Notes: a model not told the origin generated them from the letters alone. DNA of 64,000 nt from Begonia masoniana (GCA_022432975.1 CM039506.1:16318121-16382120), one strand, 5' to 3'; counted from the first letter of the stretch, positions 50,756-62,546 are shown. Made by a program: numbers and translations.

Positions 50756-50767
50756 TGGTATCAAAGC
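50756..50767 (+). other. Primer binding site of element H (variant)
   Basis: TGGTATCAAAGC, two bases after the LTR. It is identical to the variant site of element D and one base from the initiator tRNA-Met complement. Confidence 0.85.
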
Positions 50768-52943
50768 CGAACCTGGCTTTGTGTTGTTTTCATTTCTGTT
50801 ATTTGTGTTATTCTGTCGTTTGTCATTATTTTCCTTTGTTCTCTGTTTTCAGGTCTGTGTTGTTTTCATTTTCTCTGTTTATGTGTTCTTTCTCTGTGTC
50901 TTATTTAAAGTCTGTTGAGTCGTTGTTTTTGCTAACTAAAAATAATCTATGCTTCTTGAACTCAATTCTGCTTTTAACTTGCATGGAGGCAAATTTTATT
51001 AGCAAATTATTAATCTGTTTAATTGATGTCTGTCTGAGTTGTGAGTTTGTTTGGTTGTAAGTCTGTCATTGTCCCTGTTTTGCTAAAAACAAAGCATTCC
51101 ACGTTTGCATGAGATTTTGATTTGCTTTCTTCACATAACAGAAAGAACTTCACATGCATAATCATCAAGGCATACGTTTAGTTTACAGGTTGTCTTTTGT
51201 TTGTCTTCATTAATTTTCATTTCTGTTATGGTGATGTCTGTCAGCATGTTTTATGTTGTGTTTTTAAGTTGTCCGTTTGCACGTCTACTTTTGTTTTTAC
51301 AGAGCCAAAAAAAAAAAAATTGTTAACGTTGATCATCTATTGTGTTTGAATTAGAAGTTAGACTATTGAATGTTTGGTAGTCTGTTTTCATCATGATTTA
51401 TTTTCTGCCTTTACTATAACTTGTTAACTTTCGTATGCATATCTAATTCTGTTTACAGAGACTAGCGTGTTTAGGATTGATAACTTGATTTTCTAATTTT
51501 ACTTTCCAGAATTGAACTTCATGATGATTGTTTAGTGTTTTCTCATTTTTCATTTATGTTTTTACCCGTGAGTGTCATCATGTTGCCTTTTGTTTCCTTC
51601 TCTGTGTTGTCTCATTTTAGCATGTTGTCATTGTCATCCTGTTTACTTGTCTTAGCTAATGATACTTATCTTGCATAATAACCATATTATTTTTGCTAGT
51701 AAACCTGAGTATTTTCTTGAGAAATCTTTTGCTGAGTTCTATTAAACTTTCCAAAATCTTCACGTTTGCATGAATTACCTCCCCGCTAAATTAACCAGAA
51801 GTGTATCATCTGGTATTATACAGAATTCCCCCGTAAGCATTAATGTTTTCTGTTAGTTAACAAAGGTGTTTAAGTCAGAATTTTTCTCTGATATACTTCT
51901 ACTTGAAGCATGTTTCTGTTGCCATTCTTTGTCTTAACCGATTCTGCTTCCATGAAAATTCTGATGTTGATCTGTAGGTTAAACAAGATGTTTCCTTAAT
52001 ATATTTGTGCATCATCCTGACTGCTATCTTAGCCAATTTTATTTAGGATAAATATACTGCATCGTGATGGACAACATGATAAATATTGAGCAAAGTCAAG
52101 AACAACTTAATAGCTAACTGTTTTAGCGAGATTTGGAACCTGTGAAAGAATTTTGTTGCTACAAGTTGGTCTTCTAAAAATCAAAATTCTGTTTTCCTAT
52201 CCTGCTGTTTTCACTGTGAAGTTTTAATGTGATTGTCTGTTATTCTCTGTGTTTTTCCTTAGGATTAATTCTGTTTGTGGTGGTATTTGTTTAGCTAAAT
52301 TGAGTGCTTCAAATTACATCTTTCTTTCAGTTTTAAACTGTTGTCTAGTAGCTTTTATTGTGTATTGTGTAGCCGATAAAACTATTTTTATCTTGCTGAT
52401 ATTGACATTGTTGCTGCATAAAATTGAGCATATTGTTTATTTGCTGTTAAACGTATCATTTCAGCATATTTTTTTTTATTGTTACGTGAAGCTTAAGGGA
52501 ACAAAATAATCACTCATTCATATCATTTTGTTGGCTGAAATCTGCTCTATAATCTGGTTTATTGCTGAAATCCGATTTTTTTATTGCATAGAATACTAAT
52601 CTGTTTACTGTTGTTATGAGCTTTATTGGTTAAACATCTTACGGCAAAATATCATCACTTAACCTAGGCTTGAGTATAATAGACCAGCATCTTATAAAGT
52701 GATTATTACTTGCTATTTTTGTTTGCTGAAGTTGGTTGTTCTAGTGATAGCTAAGAAACTGTTCTAAACCGATTCTATTTTGCTGCTAAACTGTTGTTCT
52801 AGTCTGTTCTGTTATGTGAATCTGCTTTCTATTTTTCAAGCAATAAATCCAAATTGTTGTTAATCACTTAGGACATTTATAGGTTGTTTAAAGCCTAAGT
52901 CTTTGCTTTTATTTTACTGTTATTTACACTATATAAAAAAAAA
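50768..52943 (+). other. Long T-rich leader of element H
   Basis: This 2.2-kb stretch is strongly T-rich on the plus strand, with recurring TCTGTTTTCATT-type words and no ORF above about 90 codons with a credible product. It sits between the primer site and the orphan ORF, where other elements have an untranslated leader. Confidence 0.65.
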
Positions 52944-53747
52944 ATGGTTGGACAAAATCATTTCGATTGTGAACAAATTGATTCTGAGTTTGATAAACTT
53001 GTTGAAAATTATTTCCAAACCGAAAGATTATGGATTAAAAACTATGTACTTTTTCTTGAAGAAAACATTGAATGGTTAGTTAAATGGTTTCCTAATTTGC
53101 ACCATGAGTATATGCATTTTTTTTAATTAGAAAATGCCATGAATGTTAGTTTTAAGGAACAAGATGTTAAAAGTGTATTGTTGGAAGATGTTTTTGATGA
53201 ATCACCACTTCTAAATTTATTTTGTGAGAATTTATATGATTTGGGATGTATTGATGAATTAGTTTATTTGGAAGAAATAACTAATTGCAGCAAAGTTGTG
53301 GAAGAGTTTCCGTCCCAAAAGGACAAACTTCATTGCTTGGATGACATGTTTTCTACCATCCAAAATCGAGTAGCTCCTGAGGTTATCATGTGGTATAACC
53401 CATTGTATGATGACCCTAGGAAGGAAATTTTAGTAGAAGACTTTGTTGAGTTGCCCATAGCTAAAGAGGAACCCTTCCAACTTGTGGTTAAAGGTATGTC
53501 GGATCTCCAAACCCGACAAGGCACAACCATGGTAAGCACTATAAACCCAAGGTGTATACCTTTAGATACTTTAATTTCTTGGTTGTTTAAAATTGGATGG
53601 TTTGAAAGTTATTTACATAAGAGTGCTAATTTACCTTTGTTGCTTAATATTAATGAGCCAATTATTATGACTAATACAAGGTATGTATCTCTTGACCATC
53701 TACTTGATTGGTTATTTAAAATTAATTGGATGGGAAAATTATTTTGA
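52944..53747 (+). CDS. Orphan protein of element H, first part
   Basis: The frame opens with an ATG after an A9 stretch at 52944 and is broken by one TAA at 53124-53126. It continues in the same frame (LENAMNVSFKEQD) to 53747. The total is about 267 codons, acidic and rich in Leu, Asp and Trp. I recognise no family. Two copies of a short motif appear near the end: LISWLFKIGWFESYL (about 53568-53612) and LLDWLFKINW (about 53700-53730). The TAA may derive from CAA. Just after the second motif the frame is lost and coding character continues in the next frame. The position between primer site and 3' LTR is where gag-pol would be. Function is unknown. Confidence 0.6.
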
Positions 53748-54411
53748 TAGTGCATTACAGGTTCCTCATATTTTGCATAATGATTGGGATAACTATATAA
53801 ATTTGGATCTTTCTTGCATTCATATTCTCTTGCGACATTCCTTTAGTTTCGTAAAGATTATTCTTTGCTTAAATGACATGAGGCTATTATTGGATAAATT
53901 TAGAATCATTGAGATAGAGAATTATGACGATAATGATGTTGTTTGGATTACGTGGGAGTTTATTTTTGACGAATCCATATTTGACTCACCCATGTTCTGC
54001 AAGTTTCACTTGCCAAGCTATGACTCTTATTTTATCTCTCGGAATGTTTTATCTAATCACTTAATCACTTGGTTACTTAGAATTGGATGGATAGATGATT
54101 ATTTTATTCGTGTTATTACTCTGGTTGTTCTTGCTAATATTAGATGCAATTTTAAATGTCATTTATCGAAGCATGACTATGAAATTATGAAAAGAACTAG
54201 GAAGAGAAATGTTGTTGATACCATTTTGTTATTAATGTGGATTGAATATTATTGGTGGTTAAAGGGCTTACAATTATTTGCAATGATGAATGTTTACTTT
54301 TTAACTTTTTTTAAATTCAAAATAGTTAGTCCTAATTTTGAAGAAAACCCACTTCGGGGCGGATCAACTATTAGATTTGAGGTCAAATCTTCAATCACCC
54401 GGAGAGGATGA
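53683..54411 (+). CDS. Orphan protein of element H, second part (shifted frame)
   Basis: After 53735 the motif context continues in the +1 frame (WENYFDSALQVPHIL), matching the spacing after the first motif copy (WFESYLHKSANLPLLL). This suggests a single-base indel, or less likely programmed frameshifting. A third motif copy, LITWLLRIGWIDDYF, is at about 54058-54102. The frame ends at a TGA (54409-54411) formed by the first bases of the 3' LTR, so the coding region runs exactly to the LTR edge. The last residues (ENPLRGGSTIRFEVKSS) are basic. With the first part it would make about 490 residues. No homolog comes to mind. Confidence 0.6.
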   Translation: MYLLTIYLIGYLKLIGWENYFDSALQVPHILHNDWDNYINLDLSCIHILLRHSFSFVKIILCLNDMRLLLDKFRIIEIENYDDNDVVWITWEFIFDESIFDSPMFCKFHLPSYDSYFISRNVLSNHLITWLLRIGWIDDYFIRVITLVVLANIRCNFKCHLSKHDYEIMKRTRKRNVVDTILLLMWIEYYWWLKGLQLFAMMNVYFLTFFKFKIVSPNFEENPLRGGSTIRFEVKSSITRRG

Positions 54412-55495
54412 TGTGCCTACGATCCTGAAGCACAGACCAAGGTATGTATTTTGACTATTTTATTTACTAATTTGTTTGTGAATTTTGTAGGAAAAAGGTT
54501 GACTTAAAGTTTGGAATTTTAAAGAGGGAATTTGTCTTCTCATTTACAAATTGTGTAACCAAGCTAGTATTTAATATTTAATTTACTTTGGCAAATAATG
54601 GCCTTTTATGTAATTTGGGCAAACATTTAGTCCTTATATTTAGTCATGCGTAATTAGGCATTTAAGGGTAGATTGTGTGGGTAGGATTAGTGGTGGCTTT
54701 AAGGTTGGGTTGCAACATTGGGTATTTCAAACCCACACAAAACTTATGGGCCTAAATTTCAGCCCATTAGCCTTAAGCCCACTCACCCTCAAGCACTAAA
54801 GCTTCAGCCCAAACCTCACATGAAGAAGCCTAGCCCATTTGACTTCAATCTGCTCCTCACCTTCACGAAGAAGCCCAGCGAGCATTCAGCAACCGAGAAG
54901 CGATCTCCAGTCGATCGCCCAGTGAGCGACCACGAGCTTCAGAAATCGACGGTGATCACTCCGCGAGCGCACAGATTGCCCACCTGGACGAGCTGACCAG
55001 TCGAAGCCCTTCCTTGCTCCAAGCAAGCAGCCTTGTCAGCTTTGGGTTCCCATTTCGCGAATGCCTGGCAGAAGCCTTCCAACGGCTATTTTCTTCTCTC
55101 GGCATTCCCAACCCTAGCCACCTTAGGTATTTAAGCATCGCTTTTAGTGTTTGTACGTAACTTTTTTGATCAATACAAACCTATTTTCCCTCTTTGAAAA
55201 TCCAGAAGGTTTTCTGGTTGCCGTCAAGGTAAGCCACGGCGGTTCTGCCGTGAGGAGTGTGCCTCCATTGATCACCAGCCTTACGGTGGCTGTGGTCTCT
55301 TATCTTCCCTCCCTCTCTGTTATCGGAGTTTAAAAGGCTGAGGATGAAACCGGGCCCAGCAGCTGTTGCCTTTCCACGGGAAGGCATGCACCGAGAAGCA
55401 TAACATGAGATAGCTTCTCGGTCAGCCAAGGGTTTTCCACATTCCATTTCACCTCCATTTTATTTTGTTCTGTTTTCCTCCCCCATTTTCTGTCA
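54409..55495 (+). repeat. 3' LTR of element H
   Basis: It has the same length as the 5' LTR (1,087 bp) and about 99.3% identity by eye. The short purine stretch GGAGAGGA before it may be the plus-strand primer. Confidence 0.93.
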
Positions 55496-56131
55496 CGACA
55501 GAATAACGTGTACGTCATCCGGAAGAGAAATACACTTCGTCTACCGGTCACTAAACGACAGAATAACGTGTACGTCATCCGGAAGAGAAATACACTTCGT
55601 CTACCGGTCACTAAACGACAGAATAACTCCCTTCTTATCCGGTGTTAAAACACCTACATCACCCGGTAGTGGACCTCTACCGGTCACTAGACGACAAAAA
55701 TGACATTCACATCGTACAGTGACATCCACCGGTCACTAGACGACAAAATACCCAAAATCCTCAAACAACTCATACAGAAGGTAGAGTAATAACTTCTCTA
55801 AACTCCATACTTCTTACATATAAACCTAATAGGTATAACTCATAGACTCAACCGGATCATTTAAAGCGGAAGACTTAATCAACAGATCGTTTAAAAATCC
55901 TCAAAATCATTTCCAGATTCATTAATTAAACCAGACAATCTCAAGATCCAACGTTTCGAAATAACCTTATCCTACTTAAACTGTCATATTCATTATCATA
56001 ATAGGAATCATAAAACGTTAACCAGGGGTCGTAATCGCCCGCCAGCCACAGACTTCCACCTTGGGCACCTTCCAGCAGCCAATCCTAAACATCCTCATTG
56101 ATTTTGAAATCCTCACCTGAATGCTCTTCAC

Positions 56132-56771
56132 CTACATCATTAGGTGTAACTGTAAGCCTAAAGCTTAGTAAGGAATGCAATACTATCACGAGTGCATGAA
56201 TGCATAATTCAGGGAAAAACATGGTCATGAGTCTTTTCTTGTTTATATTCATTGTTCCATATTCATAATTCATATCATAGTTCATATCGCTGAACCATAT
56301 TCATCATTCATATCGTTGAATCATGTTCATCATTCGTATCATAGTTCATATCGTGTGGGATGAGAGAGGATTTGTGCCAGTAAAGGGGGTTCGACAGTGT
56401 GTTTGATCATGGTCCCTACTGCGGGTCGTATTCATATGTCCTACTGCGGACTGTGACATACGCCGAACCGCCCCCAACCCTCACTCAACCACGTTGTAGG
56501 GATTTTATCATCTTATCTTGTTCATAAGAAAACATGTTTTTAAAACATTTTCGTATGCATAAAACATTGATAATGCATGAGCATGGGATTCTTTAACTCA
56601 TCCTAGCTATATGACAGAACATTCATCCAATGTGAAAACTTATCATCGAACTAATCATCAACATAAATGCAAGACAGTAACATGAAAGAACTACTGATTA
56701 TCGTATGAGTTTCTAACTAGCATCCTTTGATGTAGGGTCCTATTGACCGGGAAACCTATACATTCACTTAC
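56132..56771 (-). other. Intron-like structured module in 5' LTR of D
   Basis: This is the copy that the genomic transcript of element D would contain. The donor is at 56771, the acceptor GATGTAG|GTG at 56132-56133 and the hairpin about 20 nt before it. Implied intron: 640 nt. Confidence 0.5.
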
Positions 56772-58252
56772 CTGGTCTCCTTAGCACTTTGAGCTCTTTC
56801 TCTTCAAACTTCTTCACCTAAACATTCACATTGCAGTAGTTAAAACAAAGTCCTAAAAGTTCTAACCTCAAGTCATCCTAGGGTTTAATAGACAAAGCCA
56901 TTCCGAATCCTTAGTCTAACGCTCTGTGAAAATATGAAATCCAAGAGCTGAAATAGACAGGTTCGACTATTGGTTACACAGGGTTGATTGTTCTTTAAGT
57001 GTCCAAAACTGATTCGGAATGACATTACCACTCTCAGATTAACAATGAACTATATTATTACCCTGTTGCTTAGGGATTTGAGCTACGGGTTTAAGCTGAA
57101 AACAGAGCTAAACGATTAACTGATAACTACATTGCCTAACTCATACCTCGAGCGTAGAGTATGCGAGAAATGGCAAGGAAATCGATTGTCGGAAGGGAAA
57201 TTTCCAGCTGACAGAGAGCGGGAGCTTGGGAGAGAAGAAATCGCCGAGAATGGAGAATTTCGGCTACAGTGGGTTAATGTGGTTTGAATCCTTTCCATTT
57301 CCTTTAAATAATGGCCTCAATCATCCATTATTACAACCTTGCCACTCAACCTAGTTAAAATCCACATATAATTCATTAAACTTGTCATAAAATTCTAAAC
57401 CGCGAAGATTAAATATTCATGACCGTTAATACAGTTAGGAAAATTACCTAGTCGTGACTTGGGTGTTACACTAACTATTAATTAAATCCACATTTACCGT
57501 TTTGCCCTCCCGTATTTTCGACCATTCCAATTTCGTTAAATCTCGTTATTAAATTAACCTAATCCCCGACTTAATTTCAATCAAATTCATTCACTTTACA
57601 TTTCAATTATTTAAACTCAATTATTTAAAACAACCTATTTTATTATTCTTTTAAATTTTTCTCCAATTAAAAAAAATCTCGGGTGTTACAAAAGGCACAC
57701 ACACACTCTACTTATCTGGTTTCCTAGAAAAGTTTGGTTGCAAACTACTTCGGGTTTTGCTCAAACCTATAGCCGTAGACAAAGTATTAGTTAAGCTTCA
57801 TTCTAAACTATCCACAAATCTACCAGAACTCATAAGAAAACTAGTTTGGGAGCTCAAATCATCAAACATTCCTGATATGCCCCAAACCCGAACAAACTCT
57901 CACTTACAGCATTCTCAAAACTCACATTTAAGATCCCCTCTAACATCGATAATTACAATGTAGCATGAAATCGAAGTAAAACTCACCTAGCTTTGAGAAA
58001 ATGGGAGAGAAAATCGCCGAGAGAAACTCTGCTTAGCTGAGCTTAATGCCGAGAAAGGAAAATGAGAAACAGTGGCGGCTAAACCTTCATCAAACCCTCC
58101 ATTTATAACACTGCTTTACAATTACTCAAATGCCCTTGGCTAACCAACTTTAACCTATTTAACCAACCAATCAAATTCACTAAATTTCATAAAAATAAAA
58201 GTTACAAAATGACGTTATTAATTAAATAAGGTGGACAATACCGGTTGCTACA

Positions 58253-58999
58253 AATATTATGATCAGTGATATTAGTTTATTATTGATTTACAATAATTTA
58301 GTTTGTTAATGATAATTTAGTAATGCATTTAGTTCATTATGGAAGCCAAAAGAAATCTATAGCTTGGCCCATTATGAATCATTAATAACTTATGTTTATA
58401 ATTTTATGCATCCCATTGCCACATAGTACACATTATCACATAATAATGAAACTAAAATTCAGGAACTTGTATTTATCAAGGTTCTTAAACATTATTCTAA
58501 AATTATCTTCTCGATGAGATAATGATTTAGGTATTGAAAACCTTAAGTATGAAAACTTAATTTGAATAACTAACGAATAGCTTGACTATCCAAGGAAGTA
58601 GGTGAATTTTAATTCTTATTGATGAAGTACAGAAGTTACTAAAGATATATATATGAGTAAAGAAATCATGAGGTTTGGGGAGCAAGTGAGGAAAAGTTAT
58701 AAATAGATAAAATAAATAAGAAAAGAAATATAAATAATGAGGAAAATGAAAGAGAAGTTTGGATAATAGGAAAAGAATAGAAGGATCTAGGAAACGAGGG
58801 AATATAGGAAAAGTGAGAAATGTAACAAGACTAAGTATGTGGAAGAAATGAAAAATGATAAATTGGAAATAAGAGGAATATGGGAGAAAAGAGAAGGAAC
58901 GAGGATTTTGAATGAAAGAATTGGTGAGAAATATGAGGAAGAGAGTACTTTTTGGTGATTCAGGATTAACTGATAGACAAATTTTGTGGACAAAATATA
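58253..58999 (+). other. AT-rich remnant upstream of LTR I
   Basis: There is no coding region. The part from about 58690 is purine-rich on the plus strand and resembles the stretch before the 3' LTR of element C. It ends with an ATTTTGTGGACAAAAT motif before a purine tract, so it is probably the decayed 3' end of element I. Confidence 0.5.
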
Positions 59000-59015
59000 A
59001 ATAAGGAGGATGAAA
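59000..59015 (+). other. Polypurine tract of element I
   Basis: AATAAGGAGGATGAAA immediately before the LTR start TGTAACACC. Confidence 0.75.
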
Positions 59016-59648
59016 TGTAACACCTAAAAAATTTATCGAATAATTTGCTTTAATGCGTGACATTTTATGTTCTAAGGTTTAACGTTTATTAAAGTGTGGA
59101 AAATATTATTGTAAGGTTAAATAGGTAATTGGGCTAATGAGGCAAACTAAATGGGTTAAGGATTTAGTTAGATTAATAGGATGACAAATTTGGAAGGAAG
59201 GAAGGAAGGTTTGGTGAGAGTGAGCAAATAGGAGGGTGACACATCACCCATGCTTAGCTTCTCCAAGAAGCCTCCCTCTTTGATAGTATTTGTTAATAGA
59301 AAGACAAAAGAAAAAGGGGAAAAAACTAACAAAAACCCTAGAACTCACCCTCTCCCTCACGATTCCCCCTCTCCAGCAAAGACACATTTTCCCCTCCCTC
59401 CCATAAAGAAACCCTATCCAGCGAAAACCCCTCTCCCTTTCGCATTCTGCCTCTCCCGCGCCAAGCTTTCTTCTTCTCCCCCTCTCTTTTGGATTTAGAA
59501 TTTCTCAAATTGGATAATTATAGAACTTATGATGCATGGCTTATATTTGGCTTGAGGTATTACATTCCTAATGGTGGAATTATGTGATATAGGTTTCCAA
59601 GTTGCAAAGAAAAGTGATCAATTGCTATAATTGCGCTGAGGACCTGAG

Positions 59649-60320
59649 GTAAGTAATGTTACATATGTTTGGCCAATTGACTTACATCACAAGGTGCTAG
59701 GAAAATAATCGTTATTGATGGATTGAATTAGGTGATTTATAAGAACTGTTAGAATATGTAGTTATGGATTGGTAAGAATGAGTAGATTATGTTATAGATT
59801 TAGCTTGCTGTTATGGTTAGATTGTTAGATTGTTTATTGTTATTGCTTTGAGGATATGTTTATGAGATGTTTATGATTATGTTAAATTGAGGATATGTTG
59901 ATATGTATTGTTTATGAATTCATACATCATGTTTTACAAAAGCATAGAAAATGAATTTATGCATATGTTTTCTTGTAAGAAAGATAAAGAATGAAATGAA
60001 AGTAAAATACGTAAGTGGTCATGTTTGGGAGGGAATAAGAGTATGGCCGTCTCTTACAAAGGGGACCGTAAGGTATGCCTTCTTCCCTCCTCCCCCCCCC
60101 CCCCCAAAAAAAAAAAAAGTGAGTTAGGCCGTCTCGTACAAAGGGGACTATCAGGTGTGCCTACTCCTCTAGCATGAGCTAACCTATATGACTAGCATTA
60201 GAGAAAGAAAAGATGCAAATGACATTGTTTTTACGAACACGCATATCCATGAGCATGCATATTTTTATTGACATTATTTACTGAGTGTTAGGCTCATTAA
60301 ATGAACCTTGATAATGTAGG
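59649..60320 (+). other. Intron-like structured module in LTR I
   Basis: A donor GAG|GTAAGT lies at 59649 and the acceptor AATGTAG|GTG at 60319. The hairpin TGAG-TGTTAGG-CTCA (60282-60296) contains CTCAT. Box pairing is weak here (TACATCA against TAATGTA). Confidence 0.45.
60092..60118. repeat. Short C14-A13 tract
   Basis: Fourteen C are followed by thirteen A between two copies of the 60048/60128 unit. It shows that modest homopolymers occur at this LTR position. Confidence 0.9.
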
Positions 60321-60830
60321 TGACGAGAGTACAGGTGATAGTCTTATACATCGACCAGATTGAGGAGGCAATTGACGGAGCACGTCCATGGGGGCTTTTG
60401 TGTTGTTAGGGCAACTTTGACTCGTGGGTGAGTACATAAGTTTTTAGGGTTAACTTTTGGGTTTAAGTTATGTGAAATATACACTTATGGGATTAAATGA
60501 TTTATTAACACAAGTTTTGACGCATAGAAATGCTTTGCATAGAAAATGATAGATTTTAATGGCAATGATATATTTTGTTGAAATATGGGTTTTAGTTTAA
60601 AGTGGAATGTTTTGAGGATATTATGAGATGAACTTGAATAGTTTTTTATGGATGAGGTACGTTTTGTGGAAGGATTAGATGGTCTGATTTTGATGTTGAT
60701 TTATGTGTAAAGTCGGGTATTTTGAAAAGCAGGGAAGGTGATCTCATAACCCTCTCTTATTAATTCTAAGCAAAGTCGACCGATCGGTCGGCAAAAGTGC
60801 GAAAGGGAGTAATGTTTTTCGTTTAACCCT

Positions 60831-61985
60831 ACTTCATTGCAAAAGCCTCCAATGCCAATATCTTGGAAAATAATGTTAAAGAAATATTCTTAAGAATACA
60901 ATAGATAGTTTATAATTATTCAATGTAATTATAAAATTACACTTCAAATATCGAATATCATCCCCTCACATATTGAATAATGTAGACACTTCATGATAAT
61001 TAAATTATTTGATGAGATATAACGTAGAGAAAATTGAACAACTGCCAATTTCCCTCAAATACATAAATCTCAAGATCTACCAATGTTTCACATGAATCAT
61101 TACTGTAATGGCTTAACTAATTATATACCATTTTCTTGCTGTGATTTCTTCTTTCAATATTATAACGGTCATACAATTTTGAGTCTTTTGCCAACAAAAA
61201 CTTGCAAAACCCCATTCGACCCACCGGCCACTAGAATGCACTCGTCTACACCCTCTTGCCTCCAACACACACTACTCATAAACCCATGGATCGACTCGAA
61301 GCATCGGCCGGCTCAAACTCATGCACCCAAATTCTCTCCCCCACCTAGTATACAAATACTTGATTGTTTTTCGAACCACACCCAATTAGCACTCTGTTTC
61401 TCCACACTGACAACCCGACGAAACTCTGAATGTTTACATGCCCTTTGTACGTGCGAATTGCATTAGAGTTTTCTACGTCTCATAATTTTAGGCATCCACC
61501 TGTGCTGGCTGATATCATTGTACCATGGTCAAGAATCATATTATTAAGCTTTATATATCACATACGTGCTATAATAGTACATCATGTCACGTCTTAATTA
61601 TATTGAAAACTTTAATTGTGCTTAAAAGCGTTCTTTATTGGCGTAAGATCAAACTACTGATAATGTTGAATTTTTAATTAAGTCTTATTTTTCATCATGA
61701 AATTTATGTGAAAATTTCACATTCTTTAAAAATGTGTTTGATGAAATATGAGTAATTTGGCCCAAATAAAACTTTACCAACGTAACCTAAGTTATTAAGC
61801 AAATGAGGTTGACTGTTATTGGACTTCTTGTTAGAACCTAAGTGATGCATTTCATCTTCAAGGTTTTTATTTGAAGTGATGAGAACGATGTGTATTGAGA
61901 ACCTGAGAACTTTCAAGGACGCGTAATTAAGACTTAGTAATGCGTTTGACGAAGTATAAGAAACTTCACTTCAATCGATATTTCT
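60831..61985. other. Unassigned AT-rich stretch
   Basis: No gene, LTR boundary or repeat that I can support. A 127-codon ORF at 61083-61466 is Cys/His/Ser/Pro-rich with no domain or sensible codon pattern. It is probably chance. Confidence 0.6.
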
Positions 61986-62158
61986 TGTAGCACCCGGCAA
62001 TTATTGACTTGAATTGACGTTAGTGGTGTACGTTTTTATGGAATTAAAGGCGATATGACTAATTGTTTGAGTATGTTAATGAATGGAAATGAGAGAAACA
62101 ATGGTTAGGTTAAAGTTTGGATTGACAAGGGCATATGTGTAATTTGTGAAATATAGGA

Positions 62159-62165
62159 TATAAAT
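62159..62165 (+). promoter_or_regulatory. TATA box of LTR J
   Basis: GGATATAAATGAAGGG, about 170 bp into the LTR. LTR F has the equivalent TTATAAATGG in minus sense at 58101-58108, at a similar distance from its start. Confidence 0.55.
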
Positions 62166-62546
62166 GAAGGGTTTAGTGAAAGGTTTTAGCCACCACACTA
62201 TTCTTCTTTCCCTTTTCGGAGCTCAGCTCAGCAGGTTCCCTCGGCGATTCTCCTGCCCGGTTTCTTCAACCTAGGTGAGTTTTACTTCGATTTCCTGTTG
62301 TTTAGTGGTTAGATAATAGAGGGGTTGTAGAATGCGTGTTTTGAGAGTGCTGTGAGTAAGAGTTTGATTTGGGTTTTGTGGTGAATCGGGGAATGCACGT
62401 GAAACAGAATTCCCAACTAGCTTCCTTAGATTTCTGGATGAATTAGAATGAAGTTTAGTGAAGATTTAATTAATACTCTGTTTATGGTTTTAGGTTTGAG
62501 CAAACTCCCGAAATAGCTTACAATCGAACATTTTCCAGAAGGCCAG

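Larger units (their letters stand above)
49667..55495 (+). mobile_element. Element H: 5.8-kb non-autonomous LTR element with orphan ORF
   Basis: Two 1,087-bp direct repeats (49667-50753 and 54409-55495) begin TGATGTGCC and end TTTTCTGTCA. The duplication CGACA is perfect (49662-49666 and 55496-55500). A primer site follows the left repeat. The interior has a 2.2-kb T-rich leader and about 1.47 kb of coding-like sequence with no similarity that I recognise to gag, protease, RT or integrase. I counted about eight differences between the repeats (about 0.7%), so it inserted after its host element D. It resembles LARD-type elements in design but carries an ORF. Confidence 0.93.
42017..57470 (-). 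mobile_element. Element D: full-length chromovirus, nearly intact
   Basis: Both LTRs, primer site, gag-pol and purine tract are present in order on the minus strand. The duplication CTAAC is perfect (42012-42016 and 57471-57475). The 3' LTR is 42017-44524 (2,508 bp). The 5' LTR is 49141-57470, or 2,496 bp after removing element H and one duplication; the 12-bp difference is a deletion near 56300. I counted roughly 1% substitutions between the LTRs, mostly transitions. The length, long LTRs and chromodomain tail suggest the Tekay/Del group. Confidence 0.95.
49141..57470 (-). repeat. 5' LTR of element D, interrupted by element H
   Basis: The LTR sequence is 49141-49666 and 55501-57470. Its intron-like module survives at 56132-56771 (donor at 56771, acceptor at 56132). 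Removing H and one CGACA restores the minisatellite unit seen at 42533-42600. Confidence 0.95.
37367..57690 (-). mobile_element. Solo LTR G, host of element D
   Basis: The insert begins TGTAACGCCCCC at 37367 and ends CGGGTGTTACA at 57690, with a perfect AAAGG duplication (37362-37366 and 57691-57695). Its own sequence is 37367-42011 plus 57476-57690; the rest is element D. No coding region of its own is present. A stretch near 41280-41400 matches the complement of 21970-22090 in the C LTR, so the families are related. A donor CAG|GTAAGT is at 41128 in minus sense. The acceptor side is missing where the array stands. Confidence 0.88.
36396..58252 (-). mobile_element. LTR F, split by solo LTR G
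   Basis: The right end ACCGGTTGCTACA at 58252 is the sense start (TGTAGCAACC). The left part (36396-37361) continues it across the G insertion. It carries the hairpin TTAGC-ATTAG-GCTAA (36939-36925) and acceptor GATGTAG|GTG (36904-36905). Its donor is mutated to ATAAGT near 57711-57716. Box pairing is 13 of 14 (37344-37357 with 36904-36917). A TATA-like TTATAAAT lies at 58101-58108. The sense 3' end is lost at the scrambled junction. Confidence 0.75.
59016..60830 (+). mobile_element. 3' LTR of element I, right end uncertain
   Basis: It starts TGTAACACC after a purine tract. Landmarks of the family follow: a C-rich leader-like zone (59330-59490), the donor/acceptor module, two copies of a GGCCGTCTC..ACAAAGGGGAC unit (60048 and 60128) and a CGACCGATCGGTCG palindrome near 60778. 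I cannot find a terminal CA with a matching duplication, so the right boundary is a guess. Confidence 0.65.

Noticed and set aside
53139..53747. Captured host gene in element H
   Set aside because: No introns, no host protein family recognised, and the frame ends on the LTR edge, so an element-specific protein is more likely. Not excluded without a database search.
61083..61466. 127-codon ORF
   Set aside because: No recognisable domain, odd composition, no homolog that comes to mind, and no promoter or intron signals around it.
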